DNA of 64,000 nucleotides, from assembly GCF_036231965.1 (NCBI RefSeq), contig NZ_CP109499.1:5022001-5086000 (forward strand), in the 5' to 3' direction. The position numbers were made by a program, and so were the translations under genes. Positions 57,668 to 64,000 of the stretch are shown here, piece after piece. Under the pieces are notes generated by a model that was not told where the DNA came from, did no database searches, and saw only the letters and a program-made list of their open reading frames with translations. The stretch's first letter is position 1; each line of letters opens with the position of its first letter. The DNA is from Streptomyces sp. NBC_01428. Lineage in GTDB: Bacteria > Actinomycetota > Actinomycetes > Streptomycetales > Streptomycetaceae.

Positions 57668-59487
57668 GCGGTCCACCTCCCCGCCGCCTCGGTGCCGGGC
57701 CCGCCGGGCAGCACACCCTCCTGGGCGGCCCGGGCGACCTGCTGCGCGGCGCGTGCCGCCGCCTGCTCGACGGCGTCCTCGTTGGGCGTCCAGCGGGTGT
57801 TGGTGTTGTGCAGGTGGCGCTCCGCGTCGGTGATGGCGACCTTGATGGGGATGCCGGGCCGTCCGCCGACCTTGATGAGGAAGCGGCCGCGGCCGGGCGG
57901 CTCCTCGTTGTCGCCGTTCACGCCCCAGCCGGGCGGCGACGACCAGGACGACACGAGTTCGATCTCGCGCCGGGACAGACCGACGACCTTGCCCAGGTCC
58001 TCCATCTCGGTCCGCGGGAGCCCCGCGCACACAACCATCCCGGCGCGTTCGACGAAGCCGCGCGCCTTGGCGCGGTCCGCGTCGGTGCCGAGGGCCTCGG
58101 CGTCCTTGAGGGTGTGGGTGATCTTCGCGTCGCCGAGGCCGAGCGAGCGGTTGAGGCGGGTCAGCGCGTCGATGCGGTCGACGATGCCGGAGGCCGCGCG
58201 CAGCGGGCGCCACAGTTCGTCGAGGACGGTGAAGAACCAGCGCCTGGGCGCCAGTCCGGCGTCCGCGAGGGCGTGCGAGGCGGCGACCGTGCCGAGCCCG
58301 TCGGACCAGGCGGCGAGCATCGCGGCGGCGGTCAGCTGGGTGTCGGCCTCGCCGATGCCGGAGATGTCGATGCACACGGCGGGCGCGTTCGGGTCGATCC
58401 GGGTGGACGTCTCGGAGGCGAAGGTGTCGCCGAGCGGGCCGTCGAGGATGCCGAGCAGCGAGCGGTGCAACGGGTCGACGGCGTCCCGGTAGCGGGCGTC
58501 GTCGCCCCGGTCGAGCGTGACGGCACGGACCCGGGGCGGACCCTCGGTGAGGACCCGCAGCACGTCGGGCAGCAGCACCGTACGGCCTTGCGGGGTGCGT
58601 TCGCGCAGGTGGTGCAGGACGGCGGAGAGCACGGACTGCTCGTGGTCGTCCATCGGCCGGCCGCGGACGATGGTGACGAGCGCGGCGACCATGTTCAGGA
58701 CACGGCCGTGAGCCTCGGCCTTCAGCACCTCGCCGGCCTCGCCGCCGATCTTCGCGGCGGCCGCGCCCATCGCCCCCGGGTCCAGGACGTTGATGCCGCC
58801 CCGGCCGCGTCCGATGGAGATGACCTGGCCGCCGAGGGCGCGCACGGTGTCGGCGTAGTCCGGCTTCAGGTCGCCGAGGACCAGCGGGACGACACCGGTG
58901 GCGGCGAGCCCGATCAGCATCCGGTTGACCAGCGTGGACTTGCCCAGACCCGGCATGCCGAGCATGAACAGGGAGGGGTTGGAGATGTAGCGGGCCCGGG
59001 TGAACCAGTTCAGCGGGTCGCCGCACACGGTGGCGCCGGTGAACAGGTGCTGCCCGAGCGGCACTCCGGTCATCGGTGAGCCGGAACCGGCGGCGAAGGG
59101 CCACATGCCGCAGGCCTGCACGGTGGTCGCGCGCCACATGGTGGGCGGGTCCATGTAGCCGACCCGGCCGCCGCCCACGCCGTACCAGCCGCGGTGCGGG
59201 ACGAACAGCTCCTTGGTCCTCCCGGGAGCCTTCTCCTTCCCGGACTTCGCGGCCTTGCCGGACTTCCCCGCTCCGGCCGCCCTGCCGTTCCTGTCGGACG
59301 GGGCCGGAGCGCCGGTGGGGACGGCGTCGGGGGCGAGGTGCGCCCCGACGTCCTCGACCGCCTTGGCCTTCCTCTTCCGTCCGGGCTTCTCCACGCCGGA
59401 CCCGCCCGGGGCCGCGGCTCTGAACGCCTGCTCCTCGGCGAGCCGGTCGGCCCGCTCGGCCAGCTTCTCCTCGCGGCGGCGGCTCAC
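57664..59487 (-). CDS. VirB4/TrbE-like secretion ATPase
   Basis: 607 residues. An N-terminal basic, disordered stretch (~1-90, RREEKLAERADRLAEEQ, Lys/Ala/Gly-rich) is followed by the ATPase with Walker A FMLGMPGLGKSTLVNR (~175-190), LGDLKPDYADTVRALGGQVISIGRGRGGINVLDPG, and Walker B WFFTVLDELWRPL (~418-430), then LVSSWSSPPGWG. Such hexameric ATPases energise type IV secretion and conjugation. It starts at GTG 59487 in the stop of the SCO6880-family gene and ends in the start of the TraG-like gene. Confidence 0.87.
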   Translation of the reverse strand: MSRRREEKLAERADRLAEEQAFRAAAPGGSGVEKPGRKRKAKAVEDVGAHLAPDAVPTGAPAPSDRNGRAAGAGKSGKAAKSGKEKAPGRTKELFVPHRGWYGVGGGRVGYMDPPTMWRATTVQACGMWPFAAGSGSPMTGVPLGQHLFTGATVCGDPLNWFTRARYISNPSLFMLGMPGLGKSTLVNRMLIGLAATGVVPLVLGDLKPDYADTVRALGGQVISIGRGRGGINVLDPGAMGAAAAKIGGEAGEVLKAEAHGRVLNMVAALVTIVRGRPMDDHEQSVLSAVLHHLRERTPQGRTVLLPDVLRVLTEGPPRVRAVTLDRGDDARYRDAVDPLHRSLLGILDGPLGDTFASETSTRIDPNAPAVCIDISGIGEADTQLTAAAMLAAWSDGLGTVAASHALADAGLAPRRWFFTVLDELWRPLRAASGIVDRIDALTRLNRSLGLGDAKITHTLKDAEALGTDADRAKARGFVERAGMVVCAGLPRTEMEDLGKVVGLSRREIELVSSWSSPPGWGVNGDNEEPPGRGRFLIKVGGRPGIPIKVAITDAERHLHNTNTRWTPNEDAVEQAAARAAQQVARAAQEGVLPGGPGTEAAGRWTA

Positions 59488-60977
59488 AGCGCCTCCTGCA
59501 GCTCGTGCGGGATGAGGGTCTGCTCCCAGGGGAGGATGCCGGCGGGCAGGGTGCAGCTGAACGCCGCCGCCTGCATCCGGTCCGCGGGCCGCATCAGCAC
59601 GCGGGACGCCGCGGTCAGGTTGCGTACGGTCACGCTCGCGTCCGCCAGCTCCTCCATGGTGTCCACGGTGACCGTCAGCATCAGCGAGAACTCCACGAGC
59701 CCGGCGCCCGACGCCTCCTCGGCCGCGGTCTGCTCCGCCGCCCGCACCTCGGAGGCCGCGCGGGCCTGGACCATGCCCTTGCCGGACGTCGCCATGAACT
59801 GGGCGCTGCGGCGGTCCGCCTCCACGATGCGGGCCGAGGTGGCCGGGTCGATGGGGCGGTAGACCAGGGCGACCCGCTTGCGCCGGGTGCCGGGGGCGGC
59901 CTCCAGCATGCCGCGCAGCACCGAGGAGCGGATCGTGCCGCGCGGCGCGAGGGTCAGCAGCCAGGTCCGTGAGACGCCGGAGTCGTGCTGGTAGCTGTTC
60001 ACGGTCTCGACGGCGGCGGCGGGACCCGCGTCGTCCCACTCCAGGCCCGTTCCGCCCTGCTGGGCACGGGCGTTGAGGACGTCGGCGGCGACCGCCGGGT
60101 CGTAGGCGACCCGGACGACCTCGGCGATCCGTTCCGCGGACAGCGGGTACGCGGCACCGCCGCCGGCCGCGACGAGTCCGCTGAGCAGACCCGGGATGCG
60201 GATGGCGAGGTCGGTGATCACGTCGTCCTTCTTGCGCCGCTGGCCCGGCGGGACGCCGTAGGTCAGGGTGATGTACGTGTGCATCTCCGAGGACGCGCTC
60301 GGGTACCGCTCCACGACCTCCTCCATCACGGCACGGGCGGCCGGCGGGGCGTCGGGGTGGATGCGCGGGAGTACCTCGTGGGCGAGGCGGGTGCCCGGGT
60401 CGGGGGCGGTCTCCACGATCACGGAGGCGCCGCGCAGGCCGGGTTCGTGGGACAGCCGGGCCAGCCACTCGCCCCACAGCGCGACCCAGACGTCGACCTG
60501 GTCCGGGTCGATGAGCGAACCGCCGTCCGGGTCGCAGCCGAGGACGATCGTGTACAGGTTGCGGACCGGGTGGTGCAGGACGCCGAAAGGGCGGTCGTAG
60601 GCGTCCCGGCCCTCGGTCGCGGTGACCTTGTTGAGCAGGCCCGGCGGACGGAACCGGCCGCCGGGACGGGCGGACAGCGGACCGGAGACGTACAGGTGCG
60701 CGCCCTTCGCCTTGCGGCGCCACCAGCCGACGCGCAGCGTGATCAGCTGGTACACATTGCGGCCGTCCTGGGTGCGGATGGACAGCGGCACCAGGAAGAC
60801 GACGATCGGGACGAGCACGACCAGCGCCGCGTACAGCGAGATCAGCGACGCGAGCAGGGTGACGATGAGACCGCCGAACACCCCGAAGGTGCCGACGAGT
60901 CCGAGCGGTCCGAGCCCCGGTCGCCGTGGCCTGCGCCAGTTTCCGTAGGTCGGATGGGTGGCGGCTTCCGTGGACAT
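59484..60977 (-). CDS. SCO6880-family protein
   Basis: 497 residues. Two adjacent N-terminal membrane helices (~25-68: LGLVGTFGVFGGLIVTLLASLISLYAALVVLVPIVVFLVPL), then a large cytoplasmic part including RNLYTIVLGCDPDGGSLIDPDQVDVWVALWGEWLARLSHEPGL and WLLTLAPRGTIRSSVLRGML. It matches the actinobacterial SCO6880 family, found with VirB4/TraG-type genes; it resembles a PrgI-plus-VirB4-N-terminal module (TraB/TrsD-like), an inference. The start is ATG 60977; 171 nt separate it from the upstream operon gene. Confidence 0.85.
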   Translation of the reverse strand: MSTEAATHPTYGNWRRPRRPGLGPLGLVGTFGVFGGLIVTLLASLISLYAALVVLVPIVVFLVPLSIRTQDGRNVYQLITLRVGWWRRKAKGAHLYVSGPLSARPGGRFRPPGLLNKVTATEGRDAYDRPFGVLHHPVRNLYTIVLGCDPDGGSLIDPDQVDVWVALWGEWLARLSHEPGLRGASVIVETAPDPGTRLAHEVLPRIHPDAPPAARAVMEEVVERYPSASSEMHTYITLTYGVPPGQRRKKDDVITDLAIRIPGLLSGLVAAGGGAAYPLSAERIAEVVRVAYDPAVAADVLNARAQQGGTGLEWDDAGPAAAVETVNSYQHDSGVSRTWLLTLAPRGTIRSSVLRGMLEAAPGTRRKRVALVYRPIDPATSARIVEADRRSAQFMATSGKGMVQARAASEVRAAEQTAAEEASGAGLVEFSLMLTVTVDTMEELADASVTVRNLTAASRVLMRPADRMQAAAFSCTLPAGILPWEQTLIPHELQEAL

Positions 60978-61148
60978 GAGTCCGGTTCCCTTCGTGAAGT
61001 CATGGGGAGTACGGCAGGCGGTGGGGCGGGTGGTGAGGAGGAGACCGCCGGACTCCCAGGGGGGAAGGGAGCCCGGCGGCCGGTCGTGGGGGAGACGCGG
61101 GGCGGACGCGTCAGAGGCGTGGTCCGGCCGCCGTCGGCTCCCCGCGCG

Positions 61149-62387
61149 TCACTTGTTGTTGCCCAGCTCGCCGTCGGCGCCCTCCACGGCGCCGGAGACC
61201 GTCGAGCTGGCCACCTGGGCCGCGGCCACCGCCGCGAGCACCGCGACCCCCGCGGGTCCTGCCGCCGCCGCGGCACCGCTGCCCGCGGCTCCGGCACCCG
61301 AGGCACCGCCGGCCCGGCCCGCGGCAGCCGCGCCGTTCGCGCCGCCCGATCCGGTCGCGCCGGCCTCGCCGCCCGCGCCGGAGGAACCGCCCGAGCCGGA
61401 CGAACCGCCGGACCCGTTCGCGCCGCCCGTGCCGGACGCACCGCTCGGGCCCACCTGCGCGCCGCCGCCGGAGCTGCCGCCCCGGCCGCCGAGCTGCACC
61501 GCGCCACTGGCCAGGTTGGAACCCGCCTGCCCCATGCTGGACATCGGGTTGCCGGTGCCCATGGCGGCGGTGGCGGGCACGATCAGCTTCAGCAGGGCGG
61601 GCAGCGCGATGGCCGAGAGCAGCATCACGCCGATACCGGCGATACGGGTGTTGATGGTGGCCGCGTCGCCCGAGCCGCTGTTCTGGCCCGAATTGATCAT
61701 CGCCATGCCCGCGTTGAGGACGAGGGCGACCGCCGGTTTGTAGAGCAGCCAGGCGATCATCCAGCCGACGTGCTTGCGCCACCAGCCGGCGCCCCAGTCC
61801 GTCATCGAGGCCGCGGCGGCCAGCGGAAGGGTGCCCAGCAGCAGCATCATGACGCCGAGCCGGATGTACATCAGGATCGTGTGGATGATCCCGGAGATCA
61901 GCAGCAGGAAGGCGAGGACCAGCAGCAGGAACGACTGGATGCCACTGCCGTCCGAACAGGCCCCCACGTTGTTCAGCGAATCGCGTACGGCGTTGTTGAA
62001 CAGGTAGTTGGAGTAGCTGTCGCCCACGGACGCGGCGGCCACGACGACGGTGGTGGCGGCGCCCGAGACGAGCACCACCCGCATGATGCCCTTGAGCGCC
62101 GTGCGGCCCGCGTCCCCCTTGCGTTCGATGGCCATGCGGCAGGCGGCGAAGAGCAGCGAGCCGACGGCCAGGTAGACGACGATCCACTGCGTGTCGGCGC
62201 TGATGCCCTTCGACGTGTCGGTCTGTTCCAGCGTCGGGACGTTGGTGGTCAGCGCCGCGAACACGGCGACCGCGCCCGCGAGAATGGTCTTCGCGATCAG
62301 GTCGACGATGGTGCCGATGGGGTCGCCGAGAAAGCTGAAGAAACCCTTCACCAGGTCGATGACCGGATTTCCGGACGTGCAGTTCAC
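61149..62387 (-). CDS. Polytopic TrbL/VirB6-like membrane protein
   Basis: 412 residues. About six to seven membrane helices in the first ~280 residues (ILAGAVAVFAALTTNV, WIVVYLAVGSLLFAACRM, VVLVSGAATTVVVAAASV, FLLLVLAFLLLISGIIHTILMYIRLGVMMLLLGTLPLAA, IGVMLLSAIALPALLKLI), then a ~110-residue Gly/Ser/Ala-rich tail. This is the layout of the inner-membrane channel component of type IV secretion systems. The start is GTG 62387, 1 nt after the upstream stop. Confidence 0.78.
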   Translation of the reverse strand: MNCTSGNPVIDLVKGFFSFLGDPIGTIVDLIAKTILAGAVAVFAALTTNVPTLEQTDTSKGISADTQWIVVYLAVGSLLFAACRMAIERKGDAGRTALKGIMRVVLVSGAATTVVVAAASVGDSYSNYLFNNAVRDSLNNVGACSDGSGIQSFLLLVLAFLLLISGIIHTILMYIRLGVMMLLLGTLPLAAAASMTDWGAGWWRKHVGWMIAWLLYKPAVALVLNAGMAMINSGQNSGSGDAATINTRIAGIGVMLLSAIALPALLKLIVPATAAMGTGNPMSSMGQAGSNLASGAVQLGGRGGSSGGGAQVGPSGASGTGGANGSGGSSGSGGSSGAGGEAGATGSGGANGAAAAGRAGGASGAGAAGSGAAAAAGPAGVAVLAAVAAAQVASSTVSGAVEGADGELGNNK

Positions 62388-62388
62388 G

Positions 62389-63144
62389 TCAGACCCCCCA
62401 GAGGGTGAAGCCGTTGGTGGTCTGGACCGAGGACACCGGGGAGTGCAGGGACCCGTTGTCGTCGGGCCGCACCTTCCAGTCGCCGCCGCTCCAGCGCAGG
62501 GAGATGGTGGTCGCCGCGTATCCCTGGGCGCTCTTCAGGAGCAGCCGCACGGTCGCCGCCGACTCCGTGTAGGCGGTCACCGAGAAGCCGACGTACGAGG
62601 CGACGGCCGTGCCGTCGCTCTGCCCGTCCGTGTTCGCGACGGTGGCCCGCTGGAACTCGAACATCTCGCGTCCCTGCCCGGCCACCACCTGCTGCTCGGT
62701 GACGGTGCGCCAGTGCGATCCGCTCATCTGCGACGGGATGATGTGCGCGGCCAGCGCGGCCCCGGCGGGCGTGTGCGCGTAGCACCACCACAGCGGCCCC
62801 TGGATCAGGGTGGGGCCCGCCGAGGCGGAGATCGGCACCCGCGCGACACCGAGGGTGCGCCAGGTCACGTCCTTGGGCGCGGCCTTGGGCAGGGCGGAAC
62901 CGGCGCTGTCGTCGGTGCTGCAGCCCTTGGGCCGGCCGTCCTTCGCGGCGGAGACCTGGGACAGGGGCCCTTCGGAGGCCGCGGTGTTCGTACCGTCCGC
63001 GCTCGCGCCCGGGCCGGACAACAGGCTGACGATCCCGCCCACCACGACCACGATGCCGATGAACCCCGCTGACAGCTGCCAGCTGCGCTGCTTGTAGTAC
63101 GGCCCGGTCTCCGCGAGCCGGCGCTCCCTGCGTGTGAACTTCAC
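62389..63144 (-). CDS. Bitopic VirB8/TcpC-like protein
   Basis: 251 residues. A basic cytoplasmic N-terminus, one membrane helix (LSAGFIGIVVVVGGIVSLLSG, ~25-45) and an extracytoplasmic NTF2-like domain (~75-250: PLWWCYAHTPAGAALAAHIIP, SHWRTVTEQQVVAGQGREMFEFQRATVA, ASYVGFSVTAYTESAATVRLLLKSAQGYAATTISLRWSGGDWKV). The layout matches VirB8/TcpC scaffold components; the family assignment is by architecture, not by recognised identity. Confidence 0.68.
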   Translation of the reverse strand: MKFTRRERRLAETGPYYKQRSWQLSAGFIGIVVVVGGIVSLLSGPGASADGTNTAASEGPLSQVSAAKDGRPKGCSTDDSAGSALPKAAPKDVTWRTLGVARVPISASAGPTLIQGPLWWCYAHTPAGAALAAHIIPSQMSGSHWRTVTEQQVVAGQGREMFEFQRATVANTDGQSDGTAVASYVGFSVTAYTESAATVRLLLKSAQGYAATTISLRWSGGDWKVRPDDNGSLHSPVSSVQTTNGFTLWGV

Positions 63145-63157
63145 GACCGGCGCCCGC

Positions 63158-63445
63158 TTACGCGAAGACGAAGCTGATCAGCGGGCCCGCGGTGGCGACG
63201 AGGACACAGCCGCCGAGGACCATGCCGAGCCGGCTCATGTGCTCCGAGCTCTCGCCGCGCTTCACCGAGACGGCCATCATCGCGCCGGTGATGAGCACGC
63301 CGGCGACACCGGCGGCGGTGCCGGCCCAGGCGGCTATGCCGAGGACCTTGTCGACCTTGGTGGTCAGCGCAGGGGGGGCGTTGCGGGCCGGGTTGGGGAC
63401 AGCGGCGGCGAGGATGTTGGAGGCTTCGTAGAGCAGAGAGGACAT
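63158..63445 (-). CDS. Small two- to three-helix membrane protein (VirB2/TrbC-like)
   Basis: 95 residues. Hydrophobic segments VLGIAAWAGTAAGVAGVLITGAMMAVSV and LGMVLGGCVLVATAGPLISFVFA, with a charged loop KRGESSEHMSR between. Size, position and helical layout fit a pilin-like VirB2/TrbC subunit, not proven. Good ribosome-binding site (GGAGATCCCC upstream of ATG 63445). Confidence 0.65.
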   Translation of the reverse strand: MSSLLYEASNILAAAVPNPARNAPPALTTKVDKVLGIAAWAGTAAGVAGVLITGAMMAVSVKRGESSEHMSRLGMVLGGCVLVATAGPLISFVFA

Positions 63446-63521
63446 GGGGATCTCCGAGGAATCGGCGCCCGGCACGAGCGGTGGGCGACTGGGTGACTGG
63501 TGTTGCGCGAGGGTGGTGCGG

Positions 63522-63803
63522 TCAGGGACCGAGGAGCTGGAGGCTGCCGAGGGCCGCGACGAGCGGCCCGGCGCAGGTCGCGACCAGGCAGCTGAGGGTG
63601 ACGAAGAAGACACCGCGGAAGTGCTCGCCGCCCTCGCCGGGGTCGCCGCGGCGCAGCTGGAGCGCCATCTGGATGCCGACGATGATCAGTCCGCCGACCC
63701 CGCACGCCGAGGCGCACCAGGCGAGCAGGCCGAGGATCGTGTCGGCACCCACGGGCGGGGTGTACGCGGCGAGGAACCGCGCGTCGAGGAGGGGTGGGGT
63801 CAT
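63522..63803 (-). CDS. Small two-helix membrane protein
   Basis: 93 residues. Two hydrophobic segments (TILGLLAWCASACGVGGLIIVGIQMALQL and HFRGVFFVTLSCLVATCAGPLVAALGSLQLL) around RRGDPGEGGE. It has the same layout as the next gene in the operon, so the two may be paralogues. The ATG overlaps the stop of the upstream gene (ATGA). Confidence 0.65.
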   Translation of the reverse strand: MTPPLLDARFLAAYTPPVGADTILGLLAWCASACGVGGLIIVGIQMALQLRRGDPGEGGEHFRGVFFVTLSCLVATCAGPLVAALGSLQLLGP

Positions 63804-64000
63804 GACACGGCTCCCTCGCCGTAGAGCTCGCCGCCCACCAGCTTGGAGAGCGTGGCGAGTTGCCTGGGGACGGACCTCGGCCGGCCGCCGGTGCGCCAGG
63901 CCGGGATCCACGGCACGCGGTGCACGCGGGCGACCGAGCGGAGCACGCGGATACGGCGGAGCAGACTGAGCGGCAGCCGTCCGGGGGCGTCGGCGACGAG
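63800..64000 (-). CDS. C-terminal part of an unrecognised operon protein (cut by window edge)
   Basis: 66 codons in frame to the stop at 63800-63802, running off the right edge. The visible part is basic and helical (LPLSLLRRIRVLRSVARVHRVPWIPAW ... SVPRQLATLSKLVGGELYGEG). Its stop overlaps the next start by 4 nt, so it belongs to the same operon. It could be the end of a MinD/ParA-like ATPase, a weak impression only. Confidence 0.6.
   Translation of the reverse strand, partial: LVADAPGRLPLSLLRRIRVLRSVARVHRVPWIPAWRTGGRPRSVPRQLATLSKLVGGELYGEGAVS

Noticed and set aside
42589..64000. Integrative element bounded by a duplicated tRNA-Thr 3' end
   Set aside because: No second copy of the tRNA 3' segment, integrase or excisionase gene was seen in the window; the right boundary is outside it.
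42870..64000. Contractile injection (phage-tail-like) cluster expected after msiK
   Set aside because: No sheath, tube, baseplate or DUF4157 genes are present; the genes are of type IV secretion type.

Overview
The window is a stretch of Streptomyces-type chromosome. The evidence is very high G+C with strong third-position bias, frequent GTG starts, actinobacterial-only families (MshA, CarD, DUF2516, DUF397/XRE pairs, SCO6880 family, DUF4913, an AfsR/SARP-type regulator) and a conserved block phoU / phoR-phoP / carD / ispD-ispF / cysS / rlmB / msiK. As I recall it, this order matches the region around SCO4198-SCO4240 of S. coelicolor; I could not run a comparison.

Layout. 0-15.3 kb is mostly ordinary chromosome: RidA with a divergent HxlR regulator, an XRE regulator behind a perfect palindrome, an HbhA-like helical protein, DUF2516, a receiver/PP2C phosphatase, a secreted NlpC/P60 hydrolase, a methyltransferase, mshA (mycothiol), a YbjN protein, a Tat-exported beta-helix protein, a divergent AraC/DUF2000 pair, an MFS exporter and phosphoglycerate mutase. 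Three families of intergenic tandem repeat lie here. 15.3-17.9 kb is a low-G+C cassette with a HEPN (UPF0332-like) protein and a P-loop ATPase, next to a broken DUF4265 gene. 18-28 kb holds secreted or lipid-anchored proteins, a CPT-like kinase, two DNA-binding proteins and a small Cys-rich peptide. 28.2-42.4 kb is the conserved core: PhoU and the PhoR-PhoP phosphate two-component system with a PHO box, CarD, IspD/IspF (isoprenoids), CysS, RlmB, a DoxX-like membrane protein, a sugar-nucleotide transferase and MsiK (shared ATPase of sugar ABC importers), ending at a tRNA-Thr(TGT) gene.

42.8-64 kb is accessory in character. An operon running leftward from beyond the right edge to 55.9 kb encodes a type IV secretion/conjugation-like machine: small two-helix membrane proteins, a bitopic VirB8-like protein, a polytopic TrbL/VirB6-like protein, a SCO6880-family protein, a VirB4-like ATPase and a TraG/VirD4-like ATPase, most joined by 1-4 nt overlaps. 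Left of it lie eight mostly single-gene units (NlpC/P60 hydrolase, DUF4913, several unrecognised proteins, a thaumatin-like/GH128 fusion, an acidic membrane protein, a DUF3592-like protein) around a large AfsR-like regulator.

Main discovery. Nine intergenic sites between 44.7 and 54.3 kb share one promoter-like motif, TGAACC-N16/17-CGTTGTG. Eight of them lie in the right orientation 30-100 nt in front of each of those gene units; the ninth points antisense into the AfsR-like gene and is followed by a Shine-Dalgarno sequence and ATG. It has the architecture of an ECF sigma-factor promoter, and I saw no copy elsewhere in the window. This suggests that the units around the secretion-like operon form a local co-regulated regulon. 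No sigma factor gene is in the window.
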